The position numbers and the translations under genes were made by a program. The notes beneath the pieces are model-generated. The model was not told where the DNA came from, ran no database searches, and worked only from the letters and a program-made list of their open reading frames with translations. 64,000 nucleotides of DNA from an uncultured Opitutales bacterium (GTDB taxonomy: Bacteria; Verrucomicrobiota; Verrucomicrobiia; Opitutales; Seribacteraceae), in NCBI GenBank assembly GCA_943789375.1, contig CALSTX010000006.1:111022-175021 (forward strand). Reading direction: 5' to 3'. Shown here in pieces: positions 35,565 through 44,461 of this stretch. Position 1 is the stretch's first letter. Each line of letters opens with the position of its first letter.

Positions 35565-36326
35565 GTGAATGAAGTTGTGGATGGAAAAAATCCGACAACA
35601 TTGCACTTCTCCGTCGTCATCCCTGCGTACAATGAAGAAGAGTACTTACCAAATACATTAAAGTATTTAAACAATACCATCAGTCAGCTTGATGGAATTC
35701 ATGGAGAAGTGATAGTGGTTAATAATGGATCTACCGATCAAACTGCGAACATTGCCCAAAAGTATGGAGCCACAGTAATCGAAGAAAAAAAACGAGGAAT
35801 CGGGCGGGCTAGGAATACAGGAGCAGGACTTGCGAAAGGTAAAATACTGGTTTTTCTAGACGCTGACTCATGGTTAAGCTTACCAACTCTTGAAATTGCA
35901 CTTGAGCAAATGTCAAGTGGCCGAAGTGGTGGTGGTGGCGCTCTTGTTGTGTTTGATCAAAATCACGGTCGATTTATTTCTGGAGTCTTGTTACCCAGAC
36001 TGTGGAATTTGATTTCAAGAATATTCAAGCTTGCAGCAGGTAGCTTTATTTATTGCAGGAGAAAGGATTTTTTTAAAATAGGAGGCTTTTCAGAAAAGCT
36101 TTATGCGGGGGAGGAAATCGATTTTTGTATAACTCTGAAAAGGCTTTTACGGAAGACTGGCTTGGCCTTTACTATTATCAGCAAAGCGCCGGTGGTTACA
36201 TCTTCTCGTAAGCTTCTATGGTATAAGGATCATAAGATTTTCTTCGTGTTACTTTCCTTACTTATTTTTCCCTTTGCGGTAAGATCAAGGAGGCTTTGCA
36301 GTTTTTGGTACCACAGACCTACTTAA
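35565..36326 (+). CDS. Family 2 glycosyltransferase
   Basis: The 253-aa GT-A fold enzyme starts at GTG. Motifs: HFSVVIPAYNEEEYLPNTL, nucleotide-sugar region VIVVNNGSTDQTANIAQ, KKRGIGRARNTGAG, the metal-binding DxD-type FLDADSW and, near residue 185, GEEIDFCITLKRLL. A C-terminal hydrophobic stretch (KIFFVLLSLLIFPFAV) suggests membrane association. The donor and acceptor cannot be deduced. The gene starts 18 nt after the acidic protein and converges with the frameshifted oxidoreductase. Its length is normal for short GT2 enzymes. Confidence 0.85.
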   Translation: MNEVVDGKNPTTLHFSVVIPAYNEEEYLPNTLKYLNNTISQLDGIHGEVIVVNNGSTDQTANIAQKYGATVIEEKKRGIGRARNTGAGLAKGKILVFLDADSWLSLPTLEIALEQMSSGRSGGGGALVVFDQNHGRFISGVLLPRLWNLISRIFKLAAGSFIYCRRKDFFKIGGFSEKLYAGEEIDFCITLKRLLRKTGLAFTIISKAPVVTSSRKLLWYKDHKIFFVLLSLLIFPFAVRSRRLCSFWYHRPT

Positions 36327-36338
36327 TGGTCATCAAAT

Positions 36339-37330
36339 TTATTTTTCGAATGGGTACTTTAACCCCCAAGTCTCTCGCATTTGATCCATCGTTTTGAGTA
36401 TCGATAGAGTTTCTTTTATGGGCATAATTTGTGAATCTTTTTTTCCTTCCAGGATAAGGTCCCCAAAATGCTCGGCTTCATAATTAAATCCATTTCCAAT
36501 AAATGGCATTTCAATCTCTTCCTTTCGTGGGGAATTGTGCCATTGAATTGTTATCTTTTGAGGCTTCCAGCATTGTTTGTGAATATAAAGGCTTCCTTTC
36601 GTGCCGGTAATGTAAGCATCCTGTCCAGTTTCACATCGAATTGAGGAGTGGAGCATGGCATGGGCTCCATTTTGGTATTTCAGGATACATGAAGCCTGTT
36701 CATCGACATTTGTCTCGCCTAAGTTTGCCATGGAAATGAAGTCAGTTGGGGTACCCATAATCATGGATGCAAAAGAGAGGGGATAAATACCAACATCAAG
36801 AAAAGAGCCCCCAGCTAGATCTGGATTGAAAAGTCTTCCATCGGGATCCTTGTCTGTGGTTAAAAGTCAAAGTCGGCACGAAGCAAAGAAATTTTACCCA
36901 GGGCTTGAGAGTTTATTATTTCTCTTACTTTTCCCATAAGAGGAGGGAATCGCGACCACATTCCCTCCATTAGAAGTACATTTTCTTTTTTGGCTGTTCG
37001 GGCCATCGAATCAACTTGTGAAGCATTTACGGCTAGAGGTTTTTCGCAAAGGACATTTTTTTTGTTTTGGAGGCAAAGGATGGTTGCGTCATGATGCTCA
37101 GAATGCGGGGTGGCTATATAAATTGCATCAATATTGGAGCATTCAGCTAATTTTTGATAAGAATCGCAGACGGTGGGGACTTCCCATTCCTCGGCGAAAT
37201 CTCGGGCTCTCTGCGGGGACCTTGAGGCAATAGCCATAAGTCTTCCATTTTTTGCATACTTCAGTCCCTCAGCAAAGGCACGGGCTATTCTTCCCGGACC
37301 TAAAATTCCCCAGTTAATTTTATCGTTCAT
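36339..37330 (-). pseudogene. Gfo/Idh/MocA-type oxidoreductase, split by a -1 frameshift
   Basis: Two track ORFs in different frames join into one NAD(P)-dependent oxidoreductase. The upstream part (37330-36860) has the Rossmann start INWGILGPGRIARAFAEGL, IYIATPHSEHHDA and the catalytic-type LCEKPLAVN; it stops right after RADFDF. In the shifted frame the sequence continues KDPDGRLFNPDLAGGSFLDVGIYPLS and then the second ORF, to a C-terminus of LSILKTMDQMRETWG. Adding one T to the TTTT run at about 36863-36866 restores the frame. Either this is a true pseudogene or a sequencing error; programmed frameshifting is unlikely. Substrate unknown, sugar-like in this family. Confidence 0.85.
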
Positions 37331-37407
37331 TCAAAACTATATTCTCAAATTCATTACTATTACGCACAAGGGTTGACGAAATAACCAAGATATCTGAATG
37401 TCAAAAT

Positions 37408-37842
37408 ATGAATATAAATGCAATTTATTCTGGTAGCTTGAAATTAAACTGTTGGTTTTTTGGCCTTCTTTTTTCATCATGGATGATAGGTTGTTCGATC
37501 GAAGATTTTCCTTCAATGAGTGGGAGTAGGACCGATGAGAATTCTACCTTGAGCGTTGCGGAATCAGAAAAAAACAATCTGGGAGAAGGGGGAGAAAACT
37601 CTTTACTCAAACTATCCAAAGATATTAAAGTTGAGCTAGTTAACCAAAATTTGGCGCTACTGAAGAATATGGAGAATTCGTTTAAACATACATTAGAATC
37701 TGCTGTGAACAAACAAGTGAAATTCCAGTTTTTATGCGATGGTAATGAAAAGTGGATTTACCGATGTAATCTGATGACTGGAGAGATTGAATGCTTCAGT
37801 ATGTCTTCAAACAAATTGCGCCTGTTATCCAGTATAAAGTAA
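37408..37842 (+). CDS. Small putative lipoprotein
   Basis: The 144-aa protein has a hydrophobic N-terminus with lipobox-like SWMIGC (Cys29) after WFFGLLFS. The remaining sequence is soluble and helical (KVELVNQNLALLKNMENSFKHTL), then a short beta-rich segment with two Cys (FQFLCDGNEKWIYRCNL). It is divergent from the oxidoreductase and lies 9 nt upstream of another lipoprotein gene. No family was recognised. Confidence 0.55.
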   Translation: MNINAIYSGSLKLNCWFFGLLFSSWMIGCSIEDFPSMSGSRTDENSTLSVAESEKNNLGEGGENSLLKLSKDIKVELVNQNLALLKNMENSFKHTLESAVNKQVKFQFLCDGNEKWIYRCNLMTGEIECFSMSSNKLRLLSSIK

Positions 37843-37851
37843 CCTTATTGT

Positions 37852-38454
37852 ATGAATCATAAACGATCCTTGTTATTCAGTGCGATTTCTTTGCTCGCTG
37901 GCTTAATCTTTGGCAGTTGCTCCCAGCAGGAAAAATATAGTCAGAAGCCCAAAAGAGAATCTCAACTGAGAAGGCCACCTGCTGCCGTGGAAAGAGCGTG
38001 GCTTGCAAGGCATCAATATGACCCTGAGAGAAGAATTGTTGTACCCAAGTATAAGGGGGCCCGATGGGGTTCTGTTTTGGAGTATACTGAAAAAGAAAAT
38101 TTAGTGTACCGAGACTGGTGGGTCCGGGATGTGAAAATGCAAGACTTAAACCCTGTGCCATCCACCCAATTAACTCCTTTTTCCCAGATTCAAGATAGTG
38201 GCGATGCAGAAACTGTTACTCAGGAGGACATTAACAGTCCTGTAATGCCTGAAGATAGTACAGTCTCAGTTAAAGACAGTTTTAGTGGCGATGACGAGAT
38301 TCCTGTCTTGGATAGTTCAGATCCTGTGGCACCGGATCAGGCACCAATGGATGTAGACCCATTTGCACCAATCGAGGCTACACCCAGTGCAGATCCATTT
38401 TCTCCGGTTCCGGCACCACCTGAATCTGATCCTTTTGCTCCGCTTCCTTTGTGA
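37852..38454 (+). CDS. Proline-rich lipoprotein, paralogue of the 32552 gene
   Basis: The 200-aa protein has a lipobox LIFGSC (Cys23). It then has AWLARHQYDPERRIVVPKY, the counterpart of AWDARYHYDSANRMMIPKY in the 32552 gene, and a long Pro/Asp-rich tail with three copies of a DPF(A/S)P motif (VDPFAPIE, ADPFSPVP, SDPFAPLPL). The tail looks like an extended, possibly cell-wall- or periplasm-spanning region. It ends 2 nt before the convergent pgi stop. No function known. Confidence 0.65.
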   Translation: MNHKRSLLFSAISLLAGLIFGSCSQQEKYSQKPKRESQLRRPPAAVERAWLARHQYDPERRIVVPKYKGARWGSVLEYTEKENLVYRDWWVRDVKMQDLNPVPSTQLTPFSQIQDSGDAETVTQEDINSPVMPEDSTVSVKDSFSGDDEIPVLDSSDPVAPDQAPMDVDPFAPIEATPSADPFSPVPAPPESDPFAPLPL

Positions 38455-38456
38455 TT

Positions 38457-40025
38457 TTACTTTGTTCCGAATCGGTCGCTGAGAGAATCTGGGCCATCCG
38501 TCCTGTAAAATTCACTGGATCGATTAACCGTTAAGCTTTCCAATATTTTAAATACCCAGTTTTCTTTGTCGGGTTTTCCTATACTTGAAGCTATTTCTGT
38601 TGCCGTATGAGCTGTCTCGGTGTTGGCCAGCAAAAATTTCTCGACGGACTGGCGGACAGCAAGGATAGATGCAGCCGCTTTTTTCCCCGCCTCAACACCA
38701 GGCTGGTGGTAGGCGTTAATATTTACAAGAGAGGCATATAGTCCAACCGCTCTCTCGAAAAGAGCGATGAGCCGACCTACAGCCGCAGGAGTAATTTCGA
38801 GAATCGTAAGGGTGATCGATTTACGATCTTTTTCATAGAGGGCATCACGAGTACCGAGAAAAAAACCGTGTAAGTAGTCTCCCGAATTCATGCCATCCTC
38901 ATCCACCGTAATCGAAGGCTTATTCCGGTGCCGTAGAACTTCAACGAAAGTGGCAAAAAAATTAGGAACTCCTTCGCGCAATTGTTGAACATACGCATGT
39001 TGATCGGTCGAACCTTTATTTCCATAAACAGAAATACCTTGGTGGACAATTTCTCCCTTCATATCTTTCTCTTTCCCAAGAGATTCCATGATTAATTGTT
39101 GGAGGTATTTTGCAAAAAGATCTAAGCGATCTTTGTACGGAAGAATGACCATATCCTTGGACCCTTTACCTTCCGTGAGAAAGTGCCAAGAAAGGGCGAG
39201 CATAGAAGCTGGATTTTTTTGTGGATCGGTCTCACGAGTCAATTCATCCATTTCGCAGGCTCCCTGGAGAAAGGTATCGATGTTTATTCCTTGAAGGGCG
39301 GCAGGCAGTAGACCAACTGCTGCAGTTTCACTAGTCCTTCCACCAACCCAATCCCACATAGGAAGGAAGTCGAGCCAGTTATTTTCTTGAGCGTAAAGGT
39401 GAAGCTTACTGCCATCTCCTGTAATCGCGATAGCATGCTTGGAAAAATTCAATCCCTGTGAACGAAAAGCATTTTCGGCTTCCAGCATCCCGTTACGGGT
39501 TTCTGGTGTCCCTCCAGACTTAGATATTACGAGAACAAGGGTTGTGGATAGAGCGGGGCCAATTTCCTGCAAAGTTAGATCGATTCCGTCTGGATCCGTA
39601 TTGTCAAAGAAATGAACCTTAAGTTTGTCATCCGCGGGAGAACCAAGTGCCTTGCCCACAAATTGAGGGCCAAGCGCAGAGCCGCCAATCCCAATAACTA
39701 AGAGGTGAGTGAAGGCACCAGCTTCCGTGCAAAGTTCGCCGGAGTGAACGGAGTTGGTAATTCGTTTAACTTTTTCAAGGGTTTCTTGAATGGCTTTAGC
39801 CAGTTCTGGTTTGGGTGCCAGGCTTGGGTTACGCAGCCAATAATGGCCAACCATTCGATTCTCATCAGGATTTGCAATGGAACCATTTTCTAAGTCCTGC
39901 ATGGCACTAAGGGCATGAGCCATGGGTTCGGTCATGGAATCTAAGTATCCGTTATCAAAATCTACAAAGGAGAAATCTGCCCAAAAGTCGACAGCTTTGT
40001 GTGAAAGGTATAATTCTTTGTTCAT
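38457..40025 (-). CDS. pgi: Glucose-6-phosphate isomerase
   Basis: Interconverts glucose-6-phosphate and fructose-6-phosphate in glycolysis/gluconeogenesis. The 522-aa protein has the sugar-isomerase (SIS) motif LVLVISKSGGTPETRNGM, GIGGSALGPQFVGKAL with the substrate-binding glycines, and the conserved WVGGRTSETAAVGLLPAAL. The catalytic Glu region and NAYHQPGVEAGKKAA near the C-terminus fit the bacterial PGI profile. It starts 5 nt after the ilvD stop, so the two may be co-transcribed despite belonging to different pathways. Confidence 0.96.
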   Translation of the reverse strand: MNKELYLSHKAVDFWADFSFVDFDNGYLDSMTEPMAHALSAMQDLENGSIANPDENRMVGHYWLRNPSLAPKPELAKAIQETLEKVKRITNSVHSGELCTEAGAFTHLLVIGIGGSALGPQFVGKALGSPADDKLKVHFFDNTDPDGIDLTLQEIGPALSTTLVLVISKSGGTPETRNGMLEAENAFRSQGLNFSKHAIAITGDGSKLHLYAQENNWLDFLPMWDWVGGRTSETAAVGLLPAALQGINIDTFLQGACEMDELTRETDPQKNPASMLALSWHFLTEGKGSKDMVILPYKDRLDLFAKYLQQLIMESLGKEKDMKGEIVHQGISVYGNKGSTDQHAYVQQLREGVPNFFATFVEVLRHRNKPSITVDEDGMNSGDYLHGFFLGTRDALYEKDRKSITLTILEITPAAVGRLIALFERAVGLYASLVNINAYHQPGVEAGKKAAASILAVRQSVEKFLLANTETAHTATEIASSIGKPDKENWVFKILESLTVNRSSEFYRTDGPDSLSDRFGTK

Positions 40026-40030
40026 AGTGT

Positions 40031-41722
40031 TTAAAATCCGTCTGTTATGGCTCCAAGGGAAGCAGAGCTTACAAGCTTGGCATATTTTGCCAAGACCCCT
40101 CGGTTTTCTTTCGGTTCAGGTTTATTCCAGGCTGCTTTTCTTTTGTTAATTTCCTCATCGGGGAGGTTCAGAATGAGCTCATTATTCTCTGCATCAATCG
40201 TTATTTGATCATCTTTTTCAATTAATCCGATGAGGCCACCCACTGCAGCTTCCGGAGTGACATGACCGACAACAAAACCATGACTTCCCCCGGAAAAACG
40301 TCCGTCCGTGATGAGGGCGACTTCTTTCCCCAGACCTTTACCCATGATAGCTGAGGTAGGGGATAGCATCTCTCTCATACCTGGCCCGCCAACAGGCCCT
40401 TCGTTACGAATGACGATCACATGCCCAGCTTGGACCTCCCCATCTAAAATCCCTCGAAGAGAAGCTTCCTCTGATTCGTAAACAATGGCCTTACCCGAAA
40501 ACTTCAGTCCTTCCTTACCAGTTATTTTCGCCACGGCACCATCGGATGCCAAATTACCATAAAGAATGCGAAGGTGACTGTCTGCCTTAATGGGATCATT
40601 GAAGGGACGTACCAAGTCTTGGCCTTTAGGGTAGGGGGCATAGGGAGCCGCATCTTTTACATTTTCTGCTAAAGTGTTTCCGGTTACCGTCATGCAGTCA
40701 CCATGAAGCAGGCCTTCATCAAGGAGAGTTTTAAGCAAGGGACTGAGTCCACCAATCCGTACAAAGTGAGACATATTGTATTTGCCGCTTGGCTTGAGGT
40801 CGCACAAGACAGGAACCCGCTTCCCTATTTCGGTGAAGTCGTCCAAGCTTAAAGGTACATTTGCTGTATGAGCCATGGCGATTAGGTGGAGTACGGCATT
40901 GGTGGATCCTCCAAGGGTAATGACCACAGTGATCGCATTTTCAAATGCTTCCCGAGTCATAATATCTCTAGGCTTAATATCTTTATCGATTAAATTTACC
41001 ACAGCTGCACCAGCATCTCGTGCATCGATTTTCTTTTCGTCTGAAACGGCAAGCTGTGCAGAACTGTCTGGTAGGCTCATGCCAAGAGCTTCGATCGCAG
41101 AAGACATGGTGTTGGCGGTATACATGCCGCCACAGGACCCAGGGCCAGGAATTGCCTTCTTTTCGATTTCAGTTAACTCCTCTTGGTCAATCTTTCCGGA
41201 AGCATGGGATCCTACGGCTTCAAAGACCGAAACAATATCCAGGTTTTTTTCTTTGTGAAGGCCGGGAAGGATTGTGCCTCCATATACAAAAATGCCGGGG
41301 CGGTTCATTCTCGCAAGTGCCATAACGCAGGCGGGCATATTTTTATCACACCCACCAATGGCAACAAGACCATCCATTCCTTCCGCTCCGACTACTGTTT
41401 CAATGGAGTCGGCAATCACTTCCCTAGATACCAGGGAATAGCGCATACCAGGGGTTCCCATACTGATCCCATCTGAAACTGTGATTGTTCCAAAGGGTAC
41501 GGCTTTGCCTCCAGCTTGATCAACTCCCTCCACTGAAGCTTTTCCAAGTTCGTCGAGATGAGAGTTGCAGGGCGTTACCATACTCCAGGCTGAGCAAACT
41601 GCAATTTGAGGTTTTTCAAAATCATCATCATCAAAGCCAACGGCACGAAGCATGGAGCGATTCGGGGCTCGATCATTACCATCGACCACAATGGAGGAGA
41701 AATTTCGGTTACAACTGCTCAT
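40031..41722 (-). CDS. ilvD: Dihydroxy-acid dehydratase
   Basis: Third step in valine/isoleucine synthesis, an Fe-S enzyme. The 563-aa length is standard. Cysteine motifs are [17 protein letters not shown] and [16 protein letters not shown], with NSHLDEL and the C-terminal [17 protein letters not shown]. It is divergent from pheA; the 94-bp gap holds a strong hairpin close to pheA. The start ATG has an A/T-rich leader with no Shine-Dalgarno. No other ilv genes are near. Confidence 0.97.
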   Translation of the reverse strand: MSSCNRNFSSIVVDGNDRAPNRSMLRAVGFDDDDFEKPQIAVCSAWSMVTPCNSHLDELGKASVEGVDQAGGKAVPFGTITVSDGISMGTPGMRYSLVSREVIADSIETVVGAEGMDGLVAIGGCDKNMPACVMALARMNRPGIFVYGGTILPGLHKEKNLDIVSVFEAVGSHASGKIDQEELTEIEKKAIPGPGSCGGMYTANTMSSAIEALGMSLPDSSAQLAVSDEKKIDARDAGAAVVNLIDKDIKPRDIMTREAFENAITVVITLGGSTNAVLHLIAMAHTANVPLSLDDFTEIGKRVPVLCDLKPSGKYNMSHFVRIGGLSPLLKTLLDEGLLHGDCMTVTGNTLAENVKDAAPYAPYPKGQDLVRPFNDPIKADSHLRILYGNLASDGAVAKITGKEGLKFSGKAIVYESEEASLRGILDGEVQAGHVIVIRNEGPVGGPGMREMLSPTSAIMGKGLGKEVALITDGRFSGGSHGFVVGHVTPEAAVGGLIGLIEKDDQITIDAENNELILNLPDEEINKRKAAWNKPEPKENRGVLAKYAKLVSSASLGAITDGF

Positions 41723-41773
41723 GATTTTTATTAATTACTTTTAGTGATGGGTATTTTCTGTTTGTATAAAGAC

Positions 41774-41807
41774 TTGCGAACACAATCTTTATTGGATTGA
41801 TTCGCAA
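41774..41807 (+). promoter_or_regulatory. Long hairpin directly upstream of pheA
   Basis: Inverted repeat TTGCGAA-CA-CAATC / GATTG-A-TTCGCAA with a 7-nt loop and a 2x1 internal mismatch. It ends 9 nt before the TTG start of pheA and is followed by the T-rich TCTTCTTTTTTG. It may act as a transcription attenuator, a structure that hides translation initiation, or an operator shared with divergent ilvD. No convincing Phe-rich leader peptide is seen. Confidence 0.5.
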
Positions 41808-41816
41808 TCTTCTTTT

Positions 41817-42899
41817 TTGAAAAATCCAAACTTAGAGTCTTTACGGGACGAAATCGATAAGATTGATACGCAAGTTGTTGACTTGCTCAATAGGCGTGTG
41901 CGCACAGCTGCAGAAATAGGAAAGATCAAGAATTCAATCGGGGTAGATCCTTATGATCCCGCAAGAGAGGAGCAAGTCTTTGCCAAGATTAAGAATTTAA
42001 GTAAAGGTCCCATGCGTGAAGATTCGCTCAAGACCATTTACAGAGAAGTTATTTCTGCTTCTATTGCTTTAGAAAAAGAAATGGTGATTGGCTATCTCGG
42101 ACCAGAGGCAACCTACACGCACCAAGCTGCAGTTAAAAATTTTGGTTCTACTTTGGACTACCGATCACTCTCTGACATACCTGATGTGTTTAATGCAGTA
42201 GAGTCAGGAGAGTGCGACTACGGTGTGGTTCCAATTGAGAATTCAACGGAAGGTGCTGTAAACCGCTCCCTGGACTTACTTGTGGAATCAGAGCTTTCAA
42301 TTATTGCCCAAGTGTATCTACAGGTTGAGCATTGTTTATTCAGCCGAGATAAGCGTACTGAGATCAAAGAAATTCGGTCAAAAGATCAAGCTTTGGCTCA
42401 ATGTGGAGAGTGGGTGAGGAGGAATTTTCCGCATGCGTCACTCATTCCAGTCACGAGTACAGCTGAAGGCGTTAAAAATTGTAAAGTTGGGAATGGAGTA
42501 GCTGCGATTGCAGGAGAATTAGCTGGACGCATCCATGATGTACCTATGCTTGATCAGGGTATACAGGATAAAAAAAATAATGTGACCCGTTTTTTGGTCG
42601 TAGCCCGTAATTCCCTTTCACATTCTCAAAATGTAATGTTCCGGACCAGTTTGGTGGTTACCTTGTCGGATCAGGTTGGGGCATTGCAGTCTGCTTTGAG
42701 TCCTTTTTCATCCAGGGATATCAACCTTTGCAAAATTGAATCCCGTCCAAGTCGTAAAAAGTCATGGGACTACTACTTTTTTATCGATTTTATTGGGCAC
42801 AGTGAAGAAGAAGAAGTTAAAGACGCGTTGAATGAGTTAGAGGCAAACTGCTCTTTTTACAAAATTCTTGGTAGCTACCCAGAGAATTCACCGGAATAG
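41817..42899 (+). CDS. pheA: Bifunctional chorismate mutase/prephenate dehydratase
   Basis: Makes prephenate from chorismate and then phenylpyruvate, towards phenylalanine. The 360-aa P-protein has an N-terminal chorismate mutase helix bundle (LRDEIDKIDTQVVDLLNRRVRTAAEIGKIK), a dehydratase domain with GYLGPEATYTHQAAVKNFG and IENSTEGAVNRSLDLL, and a C-terminal ACT domain with the ESRPSRKKSWDYYFFIDF feedback motif. The start TTG lies within a T-run, has no Shine-Dalgarno and immediately follows the hairpin. Length is normal. Phenylalanine feedback is expected from the ACT motif. Confidence 0.95.
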   Translation: MKNPNLESLRDEIDKIDTQVVDLLNRRVRTAAEIGKIKNSIGVDPYDPAREEQVFAKIKNLSKGPMREDSLKTIYREVISASIALEKEMVIGYLGPEATYTHQAAVKNFGSTLDYRSLSDIPDVFNAVESGECDYGVVPIENSTEGAVNRSLDLLVESELSIIAQVYLQVEHCLFSRDKRTEIKEIRSKDQALAQCGEWVRRNFPHASLIPVTSTAEGVKNCKVGNGVAAIAGELAGRIHDVPMLDQGIQDKKNNVTRFLVVARNSLSHSQNVMFRTSLVVTLSDQVGALQSALSPFSSRDINLCKIESRPSRKKSWDYYFFIDFIGHSEEEEVKDALNELEANCSFYKILGSYPENSPE

Positions 42900-42911
42900 T
42901 TTTTTTTTCGT

Positions 42912-43394
42912 TTAGAAAAAGAGCACTGACAGATTTTGATCTTCGCGTGCATATTTCATGACAAGTTCTTCAATGAAACAGCGTAGGTCAAGGTATGACT
43001 TTTCTTTTTTCGGGGTCCATCGCTTTCCTGCTTTTAAAGACTCCCGTAAACCTGAGACTAAGAGCATCCCCTTCATGGCACCTTTGAAAGATTGAACAAA
43101 TTCTAGAATAGAGGCTCTTACCCAGAGAGGATCGATGGAGTGTCTTTTCGCATTCCAATGGGTAAAGTTCAAATTCCGGTCATTTGGAAAATGAAAACGA
43201 ACAACCTGTTCAATGCAATGATCGAACGATTTTAGCGACATTTCTGTACCCCCATCATTTTCCCGCATAAAGGTCAGTGTCCTTTGCAGTTGAAGGGTTT
43301 CTTCACGAGTTGAAGCACTCCCAATTACAGAAAAGAGAGCGTTCAAGTTTTGAAGTCTAGTATAGTCGTCTCTTTTAGTTACCGCCTTTGACAC
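42912..43394 (-). CDS. Unrecognised protein downstream of nrdR
   Basis: The track's 205-aa ORF begins deep inside nrdR. I use the GTG at 43394, which has GGGGG about 5 nt upstream and overlaps nrdR by 20 nt, giving about 160 aa; GTG 43409 is an alternative. The protein is helical and basic-rich (DYTRLQNLNALFSVIGSAS, NFTHWNAKRHSIDPLWVRASILEFVQSF, WTPKKEKSYLDLRCFIEELVMKYARE) without membrane segments. It is the last gene of the long arg-trpG-nrdR run. I do not recognise the family. Confidence 0.55.
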   Translation of the reverse strand: MSKAVTKRDDYTRLQNLNALFSVIGSASTREETLQLQRTLTFMRENDGGTEMSLKSFDHCIEQVVRFHFPNDRNLNFTHWNAKRHSIDPLWVRASILEFVQSFKGAMKGMLLVSGLRESLKAGKRWTPKKEKSYLDLRCFIEELVMKYAREDQNLSVLFF

Positions 43395-43848
43395 CCTTTC
43401 CCCCGCCACCAAGGTTAACAATTTCCACCGCAAATCGGGATAAGTCCCGAAAGTCTTCGTAAAAGCTAGCATAGCGTAACCACGCAATTCCATCCACTTT
43501 GCGTAATCTTTGCATGATGGCTTCTGCAATCACACGGCTTGGTACTTCGCTATCGAATTCGTTTTCTATTCGACGTAGCGTTTCTGATAACAAGCCATTT
43601 ATTTGCTCCGCATCGATGGGGCGTTTGGCTATGGATCTCCGAAGTCCCATAGCCAACTTGGTACGATCGAAGCTTTCTCTTCTGCCATCTCGTTTTACCA
43701 CGACGAGGTCTTCACGGAGAACTTCTTCAATTGTCGAAAAACGATGATTGCAGGATAAGCATTCACGCCTTCTTCGGGTTGAAGCAACTTTGCCTGCTCG
43801 AGTCTCGAGAACTTTAAGTTCGTCTGAAGAACACTTAGGACAAAGCAT
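43375..43848 (-). CDS. nrdR: Transcriptional repressor NrdR
   Basis: Nucleotide-sensing repressor of ribonucleotide reductase genes. The 157-aa protein has an N-terminal zinc ribbon (LCPKCSSDELKV...CLSCNHRFSTIE) and an ATP-cone domain (VVKRDGRRESFDRTKLAMGLRRSIAKRP), ending with the usual IAWLRYASFYEDFRDL. Length and motifs are standard. It follows trpG by 37 nt on the same strand; no nrd genes are nearby, so its targets lie outside the window. Confidence 0.97.
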   Translation of the reverse strand: MLCPKCSSDELKVLETRAGKVASTRRRRECLSCNHRFSTIEEVLREDLVVVKRDGRRESFDRTKLAMGLRRSIAKRPIDAEQINGLLSETLRRIENEFDSEVPSRVIAEAIMQRLRKVDGIAWLRYASFYEDFRDLSRFAVEIVNLGGGGKGVKGGN

Positions 43849-43885
43849 AAGCTGTATTAGATTCCATAAACACCACAGGTATGTT

Positions 43886-44455
43886 CTAGCAGAGTTTTAA
43901 GAAATTCTTCAAGATCATAATTCCATTTTCTGTAGCAAGTGACTCAGGATGGAATTGAACACCCCATATTGGAAGCTCTTTGTGCTTTATACCCATAATT
44001 TCTCCTTCTTGAGTCTGAGCCGTTATTTCCAGTACTTCTGGCAGACTTTCAGGTGCAAGCAATAAGGAATGATAACGGGTTGCTTGAAAAGGGTTTTGCA
44101 TATCGGCAAATAAATCTGCCCCATCATGTTTCATGGGGGAAGTTTTGCCATGCATGAGGCGATCGGCTCTTACAACCTTACCGCCAAAATATTCGCCAAT
44201 ACATTGGTGCCCCAGGCATATGCCGAGAATGGGCAATGTTCCCTCAGCTTTCTTGATAGCCTGCAAGCTTATGCCTGCTTTGCTGGGATCGCAGGGACCT
44301 GGTGAAATAACCAGGGCATCAAATCGGGAGAAGTCCAATGAAGTAGCGGGCATGTCATCGTTGCGAATAATTTCAACTTCTGCTCCGAGTTCACCAAAAT
44401 ATTGAACCACATTGTAAGTGAAGGAGTCGTAGTTGTCTATTACCAGCAACCGCAT
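43886..44455 (-). CDS. trpG: Anthranilate/aminodeoxychorismate synthase glutamine amidotransferase subunit
   Basis: Class I glutamine amidotransferase that supplies ammonia for anthranilate (TrpG) or 4-amino-4-deoxychorismate (PabA). The 189-aa protein has IDNYDSFTYNVVQYFGELG at the N-terminus, catalytic Cys in GICLGHQCIGEYF, YHSLLL and the catalytic His/Glu in GVQFHPESLATENG. One protein often serves both pathways, and no partner TrpE/PabB is next to it. It sits 6 nt after argG, which is an unusual place for a trpG gene. Confidence 0.92.
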   Translation of the reverse strand: MRLLVIDNYDSFTYNVVQYFGELGAEVEIIRNDDMPATSLDFSRFDALVISPGPCDPSKAGISLQAIKKAEGTLPILGICLGHQCIGEYFGGKVVRADRLMHGKTSPMKHDGADLFADMQNPFQATRYHSLLLAPESLPEVLEITAQTQEGEIMGIKHKELPIWGVQFHPESLATENGIMILKNFLKLC

Positions 44456-44461
44456 AGCAAA

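Noticed and set aside
36339-36764. Separate 141-aa gene
   Set aside because: It is the C-terminal half of the frameshifted Gfo/Idh/MocA gene; family sequence (DPDGRLFNPDLAGG) continues upstream of its Met in the same frame.
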